Below, one piece after another: positions 1 through 6,880 of a stretch of 6,895 bases of DNA. The translations under genes and the position numbers were made by a program. How positions within the stretch are numbered: the stretch's first letter is position 1; each line of letters begins with the position of its first letter. The notes under the pieces are model-generated. The model was given only the letters and a program-made list of their open reading frames with translations. It did no database searches and was not told the origin of the DNA. The DNA lies in the NCBI GenBank assembly GCA_945868935.1, contig CAMBNE010000053.1, positions 1 through 6,895 on the forward strand, in the 5' to 3' direction. Source of the DNA: an uncultured Clostridia bacterium. Lineage in GTDB: Bacteria > Bacillota > Clostridia > Oscillospirales > Acutalibacteraceae.

Positions 1-292
1 TTTCAACCTCGGCAACAGAGAAACCGTCACAATTAAGGACTGGGTAACGCTCTGCTACAAGGCGGTCGGTAAAACTCCGCAATTCGTAAGCGTTGACAAA
101 GAAGTTAATCAGCGCAGTTATTTCTGCTTTTACGACTATGAATACACTCTTGACGTTTCAAAGCAGTACGAACTTATGAATTCAACCGTTCCGCTTGAAC
201 AAGGTTTAAAGGAAGAATACGTTTGGTACAAGTCAAATCACAACGCAGTAAACAAAAAGCCGTATATTGAATTTATTGACAATAATTTATAA
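1..292 (+). CDS. NAD-dependent epimerase/dehydratase (extended SDR), C-terminal fragment
   Basis: The reading frame is open from base 2 and stops at TAA 290-292, giving the last 96 residues; the start, the Rossmann fold and the catalytic Tyr/Lys lie outside the window. The fragment begins FNLGNRETVTIKDWV, the usual late segment of extended SDR sugar-nucleotide-type epimerases in which the cofactor-bound protein closes over its substrate. It continues with an aromatic-rich YFCFYDYEYTLDVSKQ segment, then GLKEEYVWYK and KKPYIEFIDNNL at the end, a tail pattern I associate with clostridial proteins annotated as NAD-dependent epimerase/dehydratase. The substrate cannot be told from this part. The gene converges with the dockerin gene; the 46 bp between them (293-338) are AT-rich and show no convincing terminator hairpin. 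The family call is fairly secure; the specific reaction is unknown. Confidence 0.8.
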   Translation, partial: FNLGNRETVTIKDWVTLCYKAVGKTPQFVSVDKEVNQRSYFCFYDYEYTLDVSKQYELMNSTVPLEQGLKEEYVWYKSNHNAVNKKPYIEFIDNNL

Positions 293-338
293 TCAAGCAG
301 TGTGCTATCTCATAAAGCCTATTAAAATTAATTACTGA

Positions 339-2195
339 TTATTTGTAAAAATCTGTCCAATTGATTATTTCTGTCTGAACGTATCCGCTTCCGCAAATAT
401 CAAGAGTGTGATTCATTGCACCATATTCACCCACATTGCCCAAGCCGCCGGCATTACATTCACTTGTGCCCCAGCTTCCTCTTGTAATCTTATATTCAAT
501 TTCATCATCAATGTTTTCATTCAAAATAAACGTTATCTCGGCAGTTGTTTCTGAATTCCTTGTAAAAGTATAATTACTGTCAGCAGGATTCCATCCGTTT
601 AAATTGCTTGCAAGATATAGCGTATCTGACATAGGAGTATTTGTCGGCAGATTAAGCTTGATTTTTATCAGCGGATTACTGCTGTTTACAAAGTCAGACG
701 GCTTTACGCCTACAATTTTATTATCATTCAAAACACAGTCTGTACCGACAATATACGCCCAGTATTTATCTGAAAAACTGCCGGTATATTCTATTGTGTT
801 CCCGATAACAGACACATTATTTGTTTCGTATGACTTGCTGTACTGTATTTGAATGATTGCAGAAGGATAATTACAGTCGGTCTGAAAAACATTGTCAACT
901 ATTTCACAATTCTTTAAACCCGAACCCCAAAACGGCTTTGATGTGCAATTCAAAATATTATTATTGCAGAAACTTATATCTTCGTCAAAGCCGTAGGGAT
1001 ATTGTGAAACACAATGAATTCCATATTCACATCCGTCAATTGTGTTGCTGTCATATAAGGCACCTTTGGTATATAAACACATAATACCATAAATAGAATT
1101 TTTAACTTCATTATTTTTGCACTCTACATTGGTACAGCCTTCCATATGTATTGCACCCGCACCCTCTATATTTGAAAGACTGTTTTCCGAGCATACAATG
1201 TTGTCAACCTGAGCAAAGCCAAAACCGATACCGACATTCGGACTCGTTTTAGCTCCATAGCTTACACAATTTGTCACCTGCACATCGGAAAACCTGCAAT
1301 TAGGAGTGTTCACTTCAATGTTATCACCTGCATATTGTACGGCTTTTCCGTCAGTATTGAATACACAATTATCTACAATCAGTCCCTTTCCGATTGTATC
1401 TGTATAGAGTACATCATTATACTTTCTGTTTTCCGCATTGCCGTCATTAAAGAGTATTCCGAATCCCTCGCTGAAGGTACAATTCTTTATTGTTGTGTTG
1501 ACAGCTGATGTATTACAGAAAATACTCGGGCAACCGGTTTGTGATGAAAAATTGCAGTTTTCAATGACACATCCATTTGTAAGATGTAATCTTACATCGC
1601 CGTTTTCATAACCGTCACCATCCCACCAACGGGAAATATTAACATTTTTTAAAGAAACATTATCACCGGTCAGAACCAGACTTGAGCTTGGCATAATCCT
1701 GAGAGTTCCATTCATAATTTCACATCTTGCTTCGGATGTGTATATGTAATATGTTCTTCCTTCAAGGTTAACGGGTACTCCTCTATTAGCAGCAGCGTCA
1801 AGTACATTCTGAAAAATTCGCATTTCGTCAGGCGTTTCAGCAGCTAAATTGAACTCGTCAGGCGTAACATAATCTTTCGCAGGTGCTGTTGCTGATGTCG
1901 GCGAGGTGCTTTCGCTTGGCATTTCTTCAAGATTACTGATTACTTTCTGTATCTTAGTGACATCAATAATACTTATTTCTCCGTCAAGATTAAAATCAGC
2001 TAATTTCTTTTGTTGTTCAGAAAAAACAACAGTATCTGCCAGTTTCTTCTGGATTTCCGTTGCGTCATCTATGGATAATTGTCCGTCAAGGTTTACATCG
2101 CCGTTTATGAAATCTTCATCCGAATATGCTGAAACAGTCAGAATAAGTGATGTAACAATCAGAATTGAAATAAGTAATGATACAATTTTTCTCAT
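339..2195 (-). CDS. Secreted dockerin protein with parallel beta-helix and C-terminal starch-binding-like domain
   Basis: This is an exported 618-residue protein. Residues 1-23 form a signal peptide (MRKIVSLL start, hydrophobic core, likely cut after VSA). Residues about 32-90 are a type I dockerin with two calcium loops, D33-N35-D37-D44 and D67-N69-D71-D78, each followed by a helix of the IQKKLAD/IQKVISN kind; dockerins bind cohesins on scaffoldins. A Ser/Thr/Pro linker spans about 93-106. Residues about 140-495 are a parallel beta-helix, seen as repeated short strands with NC, NN and GI steps. Residues about 507-612 resemble the CBM20/CBM48-like beta-sandwich that carries LYLASNLNGW and EYKITRGSW and ends in INW-D. 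There is no sorting signal or membrane tail, so surface attachment should be through the dockerin. The catalytic function is not evident: it could be a polysaccharide lyase or hydrolase, or a binding protein only. A TTG at 2201 is in frame, but ATG 2195 has the better-spaced Shine-Dalgarno. Domain calls are firm; the substrate (starch or pectin-like glycan) is an inference. Confidence 0.88.
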   Translation of the reverse strand: MRKIVSLLISILIVTSLILTVSAYSDEDFINGDVNLDGQLSIDDATEIQKKLADTVVFSEQQKKLADFNLDGEISIIDVTKIQKVISNLEEMPSESTSPTSATAPAKDYVTPDEFNLAAETPDEMRIFQNVLDAAANRGVPVNLEGRTYYIYTSEARCEIMNGTLRIMPSSSLVLTGDNVSLKNVNISRWWDGDGYENGDVRLHLTNGCVIENCNFSSQTGCPSIFCNTSAVNTTIKNCTFSEGFGILFNDGNAENRKYNDVLYTDTIGKGLIVDNCVFNTDGKAVQYAGDNIEVNTPNCRFSDVQVTNCVSYGAKTSPNVGIGFGFAQVDNIVCSENSLSNIEGAGAIHMEGCTNVECKNNEVKNSIYGIMCLYTKGALYDSNTIDGCEYGIHCVSQYPYGFDEDISFCNNNILNCTSKPFWGSGLKNCEIVDNVFQTDCNYPSAIIQIQYSKSYETNNVSVIGNTIEYTGSFSDKYWAYIVGTDCVLNDNKIVGVKPSDFVNSSNPLIKIKLNLPTNTPMSDTLYLASNLNGWNPADSNYTFTRNSETTAEITFILNENIDDEIEYKITRGSWGTSECNAGGLGNVGEYGAMNHTLDICGSGYVQTEIINWTDFYK

Positions 2196-2203
2196 TCTCA
2201 AAA

Positions 2204-2208
2204 CTCCT
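2204..2208 (-). promoter_or_regulatory. Ribosome binding site that decides the start of the dockerin gene
   Basis: AGGAG reads on the minus strand here. It lies 8 nt before ATG 2195-2193, which is ideal, but only 2 nt before the in-frame TTG 2201-2199. The ATG is therefore the likely start and the longer form with two extra residues is unlikely. Confidence 0.75.
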
Positions 2209-2255
2209 GAAGCTTAATGCTTTGATATGTGGAAACAAATCTTTATCTTTTTATT

Positions 2256-3059
2256 TTAAAATGTTCTCTCACAAATAACGTAATACCTGTCAAACCCGCC
2301 GCTGTTGTTTGCAATGCAGGTAATCATCGTCAGCAAATCCCTGTCTTTTTTTATGAAAATATCCTGCGACTGATTCGGCTTACAGATTTTTGTTTCAACC
2401 ACCTTATACGTAAGGGTGTCCCAGTAATTTCTCAGCTTTATCTCATCGCCGATTTGCAGATTCCGCAGATTATCAAAGAAAATTCTGCCGATATAGCCCG
2501 TATGTCCTGCAAGCACGGTGTTGGTGTTTTTTCCGCCGAGAGGCAGTGAGGTGTATGTCAGGTGAGCCGCACCGTAGCTCATAGTCGCATCATTTGCACC
2601 AAGGTAAATCGGCAGCTTCATATTGATTGACTCAGCCGAAACATAGCCGTAAATTCCGTCACTTATTCCGTAACTGCTCAAATCAAGCGACGGCTGAGCA
2701 TAAGCATAATCGTCAATAAGCAGTGAGCTCTGATTTGTCTTCAGGTTTTCGTTGTACTCCACGCTGTCCTTGTAAAGCCTGTCGAGGTCAGCCTTGAACA
2801 TAACGGGATTGTCCGATGTTCTGTTGTCGTTTTCGTCAATCAGATAGCCCTCATCGTCTATTTTTCCCTGTTCGTGTGCGTCATCGTAAGTCAGTCCGTC
2901 GTCAACAAGGTTTTCAAGCTGACTGTCAAATTTTTCCGTTTCGGAGTTTGCAATCTGAATTCCGATAAAGTTTGACACAATCGGAAACATAAACAGACCT
3001 ATGCCTGCAACGAGCATTACAATTGCAACGCCTGTGAGTATTTTTCTCCACAAAATCAA
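2256..3059 (-). CDS. Diverged class C-like sortase, TTG start
   Basis: This is a sortase-fold transpeptidase of 267 residues, expected outside the membrane and joining sorted proteins to the wall or to each other. Residues about 6-30 form an N-terminal membrane anchor. Residues about 137-265 form the catalytic domain: GYVSAESINMKLPIYLG, then TSLPLGG, the catalytic His186 in VLAGH, Cys248 in MITC and Arg258 in FDRYYVICER. All three catalytic residues are present. It differs from its neighbour in four ways. The TCTPYGxNTHR-type signature is replaced by TCIANNSGGFDR, with Cys-Arg spacing of 10 rather than 9. There is no DPF/DPW lid motif. There is no C-terminal membrane helix. About 38 extra, strongly acidic residues sit in the stalk (roughly 45-90). 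The start is TTG 3059, overlapping the previous gene's TGA as TTGA, with AGGA 6 nt upstream; the next in-frame Met (residue 15) would cut the anchor. It is probably translationally coupled to the upstream sortase. Substrate unknown. Confidence 0.88.
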   Translation of the reverse strand: MILWRKILTGVAIVMLVAGIGLFMFPIVSNFIGIQIANSETEKFDSQLENLVDDGLTYDDAHEQGKIDDEGYLIDENDNRTSDNPVMFKADLDRLYKDSVEYNENLKTNQSSLLIDDYAYAQPSLDLSSYGISDGIYGYVSAESINMKLPIYLGANDATMSYGAAHLTYTSLPLGGKNTNTVLAGHTGYIGRIFFDNLRNLQIGDEIKLRNYWDTLTYKVVETKICKPNQSQDIFIKKDRDLLTMITCIANNSGGFDRYYVICERTF

Positions 3060-3982
3060 CCACCGTCCTGTGTTTCGGTAATGTCTTTGTTTTTGTTTTT
3101 ATCAGCGTGACGCTTTTTCTTCTTTGAGCGTCTTAAACAGATTATTACTGTTATGACCACAATCGCAACAAATCCGACAACAATCAGTGCCGCCGCCCAG
3201 TATGGGATTTTATAACCGAGGAAAAATATTCCGTCGTCACCGAAGCTTGCGGCGCTCGCACCCGTAGTAATGTACTTTGAGTCGTCATATTCAACCCTTT
3301 TTCCTCTTACGAGCAGTCGGTGGGTGTTGACGCTGTACGGCGTACAGGTCAGAAGCGTGACGTAGTCCTCACCCTTGACTACCCTCAAATCGTCGGTTTC
3401 TTCAGGCAGAACAACCTTAATGCTGTCTACTTCATATTTTAACACCCTGTCAAGAATGTGAACGTAAAATTCATCGCCCTCCTCCATATCCGTAAGATAG
3501 TCAAAAAACGTTTCACCCGGATATGCTGTGTGAGCGGAAATTACCGAATGAGTGCTTTCTCCGCCGATTGGCAGTGAGGTATTTTGCAGATGACCTGCGC
3601 CCTTGGCAAGAATATCCTCCGTCGTACCGTGATAAATCGGCAGATACACGTTGATTTTCGGAATGTCAATATATCCTATCAGTCCGTTGCCGTCCACATT
3701 CAGAGCGTCATCATAATCCGCTCCGATTTTTTTATAAGCTTTTTCGTCAAACGGGTCGGTAATGATTACGTTGTTTGTCAGGCTGTGATTATATTTCTCC
3801 GCCTGCTTAAACATCTCAAGATTTTCCTCTGAGGACATCTGCTTTGTTGTCTTTGTGTACTCCTCAACGTGGTTTCTGCTGTCAATGTTATTGATAACAG
3901 AGCTCGCCAGAGGATAACTCATTACTCCTACTCCTGCAATAAAAATAAGTATGATGCCAAAAATTGCAAGCTTTCTTTTCAT
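3056..3982 (-). CDS. Class C sortase with two membrane anchors
   Basis: This 308-residue transpeptidase is of the class that builds pili or other covalent surface polymers, or anchors proteins to the wall. Residues about 5-27 are an N-terminal membrane helix; a helical stalk (about 38-72, with the family's YN-SL pattern) leads to the DPF lid motif at 76-78, the hallmark of class C, whose Asp and aromatic residue plug the active site. The core follows: GLIGYIDIPKINVYLPIYHG, GHLQNTSLPIGG, catalytic His151 in ISAH, Cys213 in TLLTCTPYS, and Arg222 in NTHRLLVRGKR. Residues about 260-283 are a second membrane helix, followed by a Lys/Arg-rich cytosolic tail. Start ATG 3982 has AAGGAAG 6 nt upstream. 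It lies 22 bp after the LtaS-like gene and overlaps the next sortase by 4 bp, so all three are likely co-transcribed. No pilin or LPXTG substrate is in the window. Class assignment is strong; the partner is unknown. Confidence 0.93.
   Translation of the reverse strand: MKRKLAIFGIILIFIAGVGVMSYPLASSVINNIDSRNHVEEYTKTTKQMSSEENLEMFKQAEKYNHSLTNNVIITDPFDEKAYKKIGADYDDALNVDGNGLIGYIDIPKINVYLPIYHGTTEDILAKGAGHLQNTSLPIGGESTHSVISAHTAYPGETFFDYLTDMEEGDEFYVHILDRVLKYEVDSIKVVLPEETDDLRVVKGEDYVTLLTCTPYSVNTHRLLVRGKRVEYDDSKYITTGASAASFGDDGIFFLGYKIPYWAAALIVVGFVAIVVITVIICLRRSKKKKRHADKNKNKDITETQDGG
3063..3069 (-). promoter_or_regulatory. Ribosome binding site supporting the TTG start of the second sortase
   Basis: AGGACGG on the minus strand sits inside the last codons of the upstream sortase; its AGGA core is 6 nt before TTG 3059-3057. 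Together with the TTGA stop-start overlap, this supports the non-ATG start and translational coupling. Confidence 0.65.
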
Positions 3983-4004
3983 TAATAACTTCCTTTATTT
4001 TGCT

Positions 4005-6095
4005 TTATTTTCCTTTTATATGTGTGTCGCCGTAAATTTCGGCGTAGACGTTAGAATCAAGTATCATTCTTGAAACGGTAAACATATTTGTGCACTTGTT
4101 GTTGAGCGAGTCAATGTCGTCCTTTTCAGCGGCATTTTCAAAAGCGGTGTATTCTCCGCTGTTTGCATTGTACATACCGTTCTGCGAAATCCAGCTTCTG
4201 TCTGCAAAGACAACAAACGGCTCCTTGCCGCCAAAAACATCTGTTCCGATAATCGTTCGGCTGTCGTACTCAAAGCCGAGCATATTGAGCAGAGTCGGCA
4301 GAACATCTAAGCTTGAGCAGTACGTTTTCACACTTACAGGCTCTTCCATTGAGCCGCTCCACAATAGCCACGAATTTTTGTATCTTTCAAAAACAGTGTC
4401 AACCTTGTGGCCTGCAAGCTCGTCGAGTCCGTTGAACTCGTCAAGCGAATACGGATAGTGGTCGGTTGTCAGGCAAATAACAGTATTGTCAAGCTTTCCT
4501 GCCTTTTCAAGCCTGTCAAAAAGGTACTCAAGCGCCTTGTCAAGCTCAATATTCGCCGCAAGGTAGCCCTTGACCTCGTCGCTGTATTTCAGATTCTTCA
4601 CCAAATCGGCGTTGCGCTGACTGATTGTGTTGTAGGAATACCCTCCGTGACCGCTTACTGTCATATAATAAACGCTGAAGCTGTCGGCGTTTATGTAATC
4701 GTCAACGGTTTTCTGCATCATCTTCAAATCGGAATTAGGCCACACGTCTTCGCCAAGGTCAAGTCCCTTGCCTATAGCCGAATAATCGTAGCCGATATTT
4801 GTAAGGTACTTGTCACGGTCGTAGTAATCGTAGGTGTGGTTGTGATATGCCCTCACCTGCTCGTAACCGTTTGTACGGCTCTGTTCTCCGAGCGTGAATG
4901 GAAAGCTCACGTTATCCTCGGCAGACTGCGAAAAGCTCCACACACCCGACTTCGGCGTAAGTCCTGTCAGGTTTGCATACTCGCCGTCGGTTGTGCTCAC
5001 TCCCCACGCAGGCGAGTAATAGTTATCAAACTGAAAGCCCTCGCTGTACATTTTGTAGAGGGTAGGCGTTAATTCCTTGTCAATTGCATACTGTGAAAAG
5101 CTCTCTGCCGTTATGAAAATTATGTTGTAATCCTTGAAAATTCCCGTATATTCATTAGTATAGCTCGGCTTTTCGCCTGAAAAATAATCATAGAGCGATT
5201 TTAAATCATCGTTATCGGTCTTTTCCGCCAGTTTACCAAAATCCGTTTCTATAATCTGCGCCTTAACCTTTTTGTCGGGTGTATCTGCCGTAGCAGGTGA
5301 CGTGGTTGTTGCAGGCTCGGTGCTTTCGGTTTTGCGGATATTTGATTTGTAGCCGAAAATCATACGGCTTATGTCGAGCCTCTGCATTGTAAAAAGTCCG
5401 AATTTTTCGCAGGCGGCGTTCTGCTGAAGCTCACCGTGATAAAGGTTATATGAGCTTTTTGTGTTTGACGAAGCTTTGTCAATATTTACGCTCAGCATAC
5501 CTATTACCTGAAAAGCTACTGCGGTGCAAATCAGGATAATTTTTACGGAGATTTTCGATTTGTTGAACATTGAAAGCCTTTTGCCAAAAATTATACAGAA
5601 CACAAGCGGCAAAAACATAAGCAAAATAAAAAATATTCTGCTTTTTATAGCCGTAAAAATCATATCAACGGAGTTAAGCGCCTGTCCTGCACCGCCCCTT
5701 GAAATGCTGTTGATGACAAAGAATGTTCCGAAAACGTTGTTATACACAATCTGCGCACTGTACCAGATTGCAAGAATCGCCGTAAGAATACAGGCAATCA
5801 GCCTGTTGATTCTACCGTTTTTGAAGATTGACGAAACAACAGTCAGCACGCAGGCAGGAACAAGAGAAAATAATGCGGTAAAAAGTACACCGTCAACAAG
5901 TGAAAATCCGACCGAAAGCTTTACCACAAGCTCCATAAAGAGAATAGAAACCGGAAAATAAAGCAGTGTCAGCACAAGCTCTCTTTTCCTATGGGACGGA
6001 GTGTTATTTTCATAATATGTAAAGTTGTTTTCGTTTGAATTTATGAAATGATTTCGGCGTTCAAAGCCGTTACCTGAGTTAATCTGATTTATCAT
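4005..6095 (-). CDS. LtaS-family (lipoteichoic acid synthase-like) membrane sulfatase-fold enzyme
   Basis: This 696-residue protein belongs to the alkaline-phosphatase/sulfatase superfamily, in which LtaS-type enzymes move glycerol phosphate from phosphatidylglycerol onto a growing teichoic acid outside the cell. An Asn-rich cytosolic tail (1-38) precedes about five membrane helices (about 40-62, 66-90, 98-120, 152-172, 183-203). A Thr/Pro/Ser linker (about 256-276) leads to the extracellular catalytic domain (about 322-650). By motif match to LtaS, the metal and catalytic residues are Glu331 in ITAESFS, nucleophile Thr368 in VSTTDGE, His483 in VSGHGGY, and Asp545-His546 in TTDHYP. All are intact, so it should be active. 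It is somewhat longer than typical LtaS (about 650 residues) because of the tail and linker. Start ATG 6095 has AGGA 6 nt upstream. Position directly before two sortases suggests a shared job in building the cell surface. It could equally be a related phosphoglycerol transferase that decorates another glycan; the acceptor cannot be read from sequence. Confidence 0.9.
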   Translation of the reverse strand: MINQINSGNGFERRNHFINSNENNFTYYENNTPSHRKRELVLTLLYFPVSILFMELVVKLSVGFSLVDGVLFTALFSLVPACVLTVVSSIFKNGRINRLIACILTAILAIWYSAQIVYNNVFGTFFVINSISRGGAGQALNSVDMIFTAIKSRIFFILLMFLPLVFCIIFGKRLSMFNKSKISVKIILICTAVAFQVIGMLSVNIDKASSNTKSSYNLYHGELQQNAACEKFGLFTMQRLDISRMIFGYKSNIRKTESTEPATTTSPATADTPDKKVKAQIIETDFGKLAEKTDNDDLKSLYDYFSGEKPSYTNEYTGIFKDYNIIFITAESFSQYAIDKELTPTLYKMYSEGFQFDNYYSPAWGVSTTDGEYANLTGLTPKSGVWSFSQSAEDNVSFPFTLGEQSRTNGYEQVRAYHNHTYDYYDRDKYLTNIGYDYSAIGKGLDLGEDVWPNSDLKMMQKTVDDYINADSFSVYYMTVSGHGGYSYNTISQRNADLVKNLKYSDEVKGYLAANIELDKALEYLFDRLEKAGKLDNTVICLTTDHYPYSLDEFNGLDELAGHKVDTVFERYKNSWLLWSGSMEEPVSVKTYCSSLDVLPTLLNMLGFEYDSRTIIGTDVFGGKEPFVVFADRSWISQNGMYNANSGEYTAFENAAEKDDIDSLNNKCTNMFTVSRMILDSNVYAEIYGDTHIKGK

Positions 6096-6172
6096 AATTT
6101 TTCCTGTCTTTGATAAAATTTAAATCAAATGAGCTTTAATCATACACTGTTGAGCCATTCGGAAGTAACGAC

Positions 6173-6778
6173 TTACTTAATAGTTTTTGATGAACGTATT
6201 TCTTTTGCTAAAATATACAGGCCGTATATTCCGCATAATAAAAGAATAATATCTTCATAAGCATTGAAAATTACGGATTTAATTCCCGTCAATCCCCATA
6301 TAGTCAACAGTGCAAGCAACAATTTATTCTTTCGCCTATATCCCGAATATACTGCTATGCTTAAACTGACAATCGGACAGGGCATAACGTGTGTTACCAT
6401 TTCAGGGAACGTGTTTCCTAATGCAAACGATATCAAAGGATATAGGCAGTAAAGCGCAATCAACGTTATCTGAAATGGATTTGGTTTTTCGAGAGTATCG
6501 TTTTTATTATGTACGCTCTCGTATATAAATAAGAAGCCGCAAATCAGATATAAAGGCAACGCAAAAAATCTCTGTATCGGTTCAGTGCCGTAATAACCGA
6601 AAAACACAACGCCAATAAAAAGATTTGCAATTCCTAATATCAGTTTTGCTGAATACTTAATTCTGCTTACATAAGATAAAATTACAGCAACAGCTATAAA
6701 AGCAAGCAATATCAACTGAATAACAATTGTTTGCTGATTATAATCTCCTATCACATTCCAAAATGCCTTAGCGTCCAT
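6173..6778 (-). CDS. Polytopic membrane protein, DUF6064-like
   Basis: This is a 201-residue, very hydrophobic protein with about six or seven predicted membrane segments (roughly 16-36, 43-61, 69-87, 101-120, 130-147, 151-170, 174-191) and short Lys-rich ends. An N-terminal FWNVIGDYNQQT amphipathic segment, the FGYYGTEPIQRFFALPL region after the second helix, and an MPCP motif (132-135) before the fifth helix match my recollection of DUF6064 proteins, whose function is not known. It carries no recognisable catalytic or transport motif. Start ATG 6778 has GGGG 7 nt upstream, and a good promoter lies about 55 bp before it. It ends 77 bp before the LtaS-like gene on the same strand with no obvious terminator, so read-through into that gene is possible, although its AT-richer composition suggests a separate origin. 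Family assignment is moderate; function unknown. Confidence 0.7.
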   Translation of the reverse strand: MDAKAFWNVIGDYNQQTIVIQLILLAFIAVAVILSYVSRIKYSAKLILGIANLFIGVVFFGYYGTEPIQRFFALPLYLICGFLFIYESVHNKNDTLEKPNPFQITLIALYCLYPLISFALGNTFPEMVTHVMPCPIVSLSIAVYSGYRRKNKLLLALLTIWGLTGIKSVIFNAYEDIILLLCGIYGLYILAKEIRSSKTIK

Positions 6779-6831
6779 TTTATTACCCCGAATTTTAATC
6801 TGTTAAAAATATGATGATAAAAATTAAATAT

Positions 6832-6860
6832 ATTATAAAACCTTTGCGCAAATATTGCAA
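6832..6860 (-). promoter_or_regulatory. Sigma-A-type promoter for the DUF6064-like gene
   Basis: On the minus strand TTGCAA (6860-6855) and a perfect TATAAT (6837-6832) are separated by 17 nt, the ideal spacing; the -35 matches consensus at four of six positions. The -10 ends 53 nt before the ATG at 6778. No other promoter of this quality is visible for the minus-strand genes, so it may also feed the genes downstream. Confidence 0.65.
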
Positions 6861-6866
6861 TAGTTT

Positions 6867-6880
6867 GTTGTCGATACAAC
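6867..6880. promoter_or_regulatory. Inverted repeat, possible repressor or activator operator
   Basis: GTTGTCGATACAAC has perfect 5-bp arms (GTTGT/ACAAC) around four bases, just upstream of the -35 box. It resembles the short TTGT-N-ACAA palindromes bound by MarR-type winged-helix dimers. Smaller palindromes flank it: TTTGCGCAAA (6843-6852), ATTGCAAT (6854-6861) and GTTGCAAC (6882-6889). It could instead control a divergent gene beyond the right edge. No regulator gene is in the window. Confidence 0.4.

Noticed and set aside
276..293. TTGACA and TATAAT on the + strand, looking like a promoter
   Set aside because: The two perfect hexamers are only 6 nt apart rather than about 17, they encode the last residues and stop of the SDR gene, and no + strand gene follows.
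293..338. Bidirectional terminator between the convergent SDR and dockerin genes
   Set aside because: Only AT-rich sequence with no stable GC stem was found.
2202..2255. Promoter or terminator between the second sortase and the dockerin gene
   Set aside because: The gap is AT-rich but has no paired -35/-10 boxes at proper spacing and no hairpin followed by a T run, so I could not call either.
2229..2549. Open frame of 106 codons on the + strand
   Set aside because: It is antisense to the conserved catalytic end of the second sortase and has no recognisable product.
4064..4306. Open frame of 80 codons on the - strand
   Set aside because: It overlaps the LtaS-like gene in another frame on the same strand, with no family resemblance.
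4407..5072. Long open frame of 221 codons on the + strand
   Set aside because: It lies wholly antisense to the LtaS-like catalytic domain, whose motifs are intact; the translation shows no domain and no good Shine-Dalgarno. It is a shadow of codon bias.
5524..5961. Open frame of 145 codons on the + strand
   Set aside because: It is antisense to the membrane helices of the LtaS-like protein; low-complexity Ile/Thr-rich product with no recognisable family.
6096..6172. Possible promoter for the LtaS-like gene (TATGAT on the minus strand at 6144-6139)
   Set aside because: The -10 is plausible but no hexamer at 16-19 nt upstream resembles TTGACA. An inverted repeat TTGAT/ATCAA (6110-6128) is also present but too weak to call a terminator or operator.
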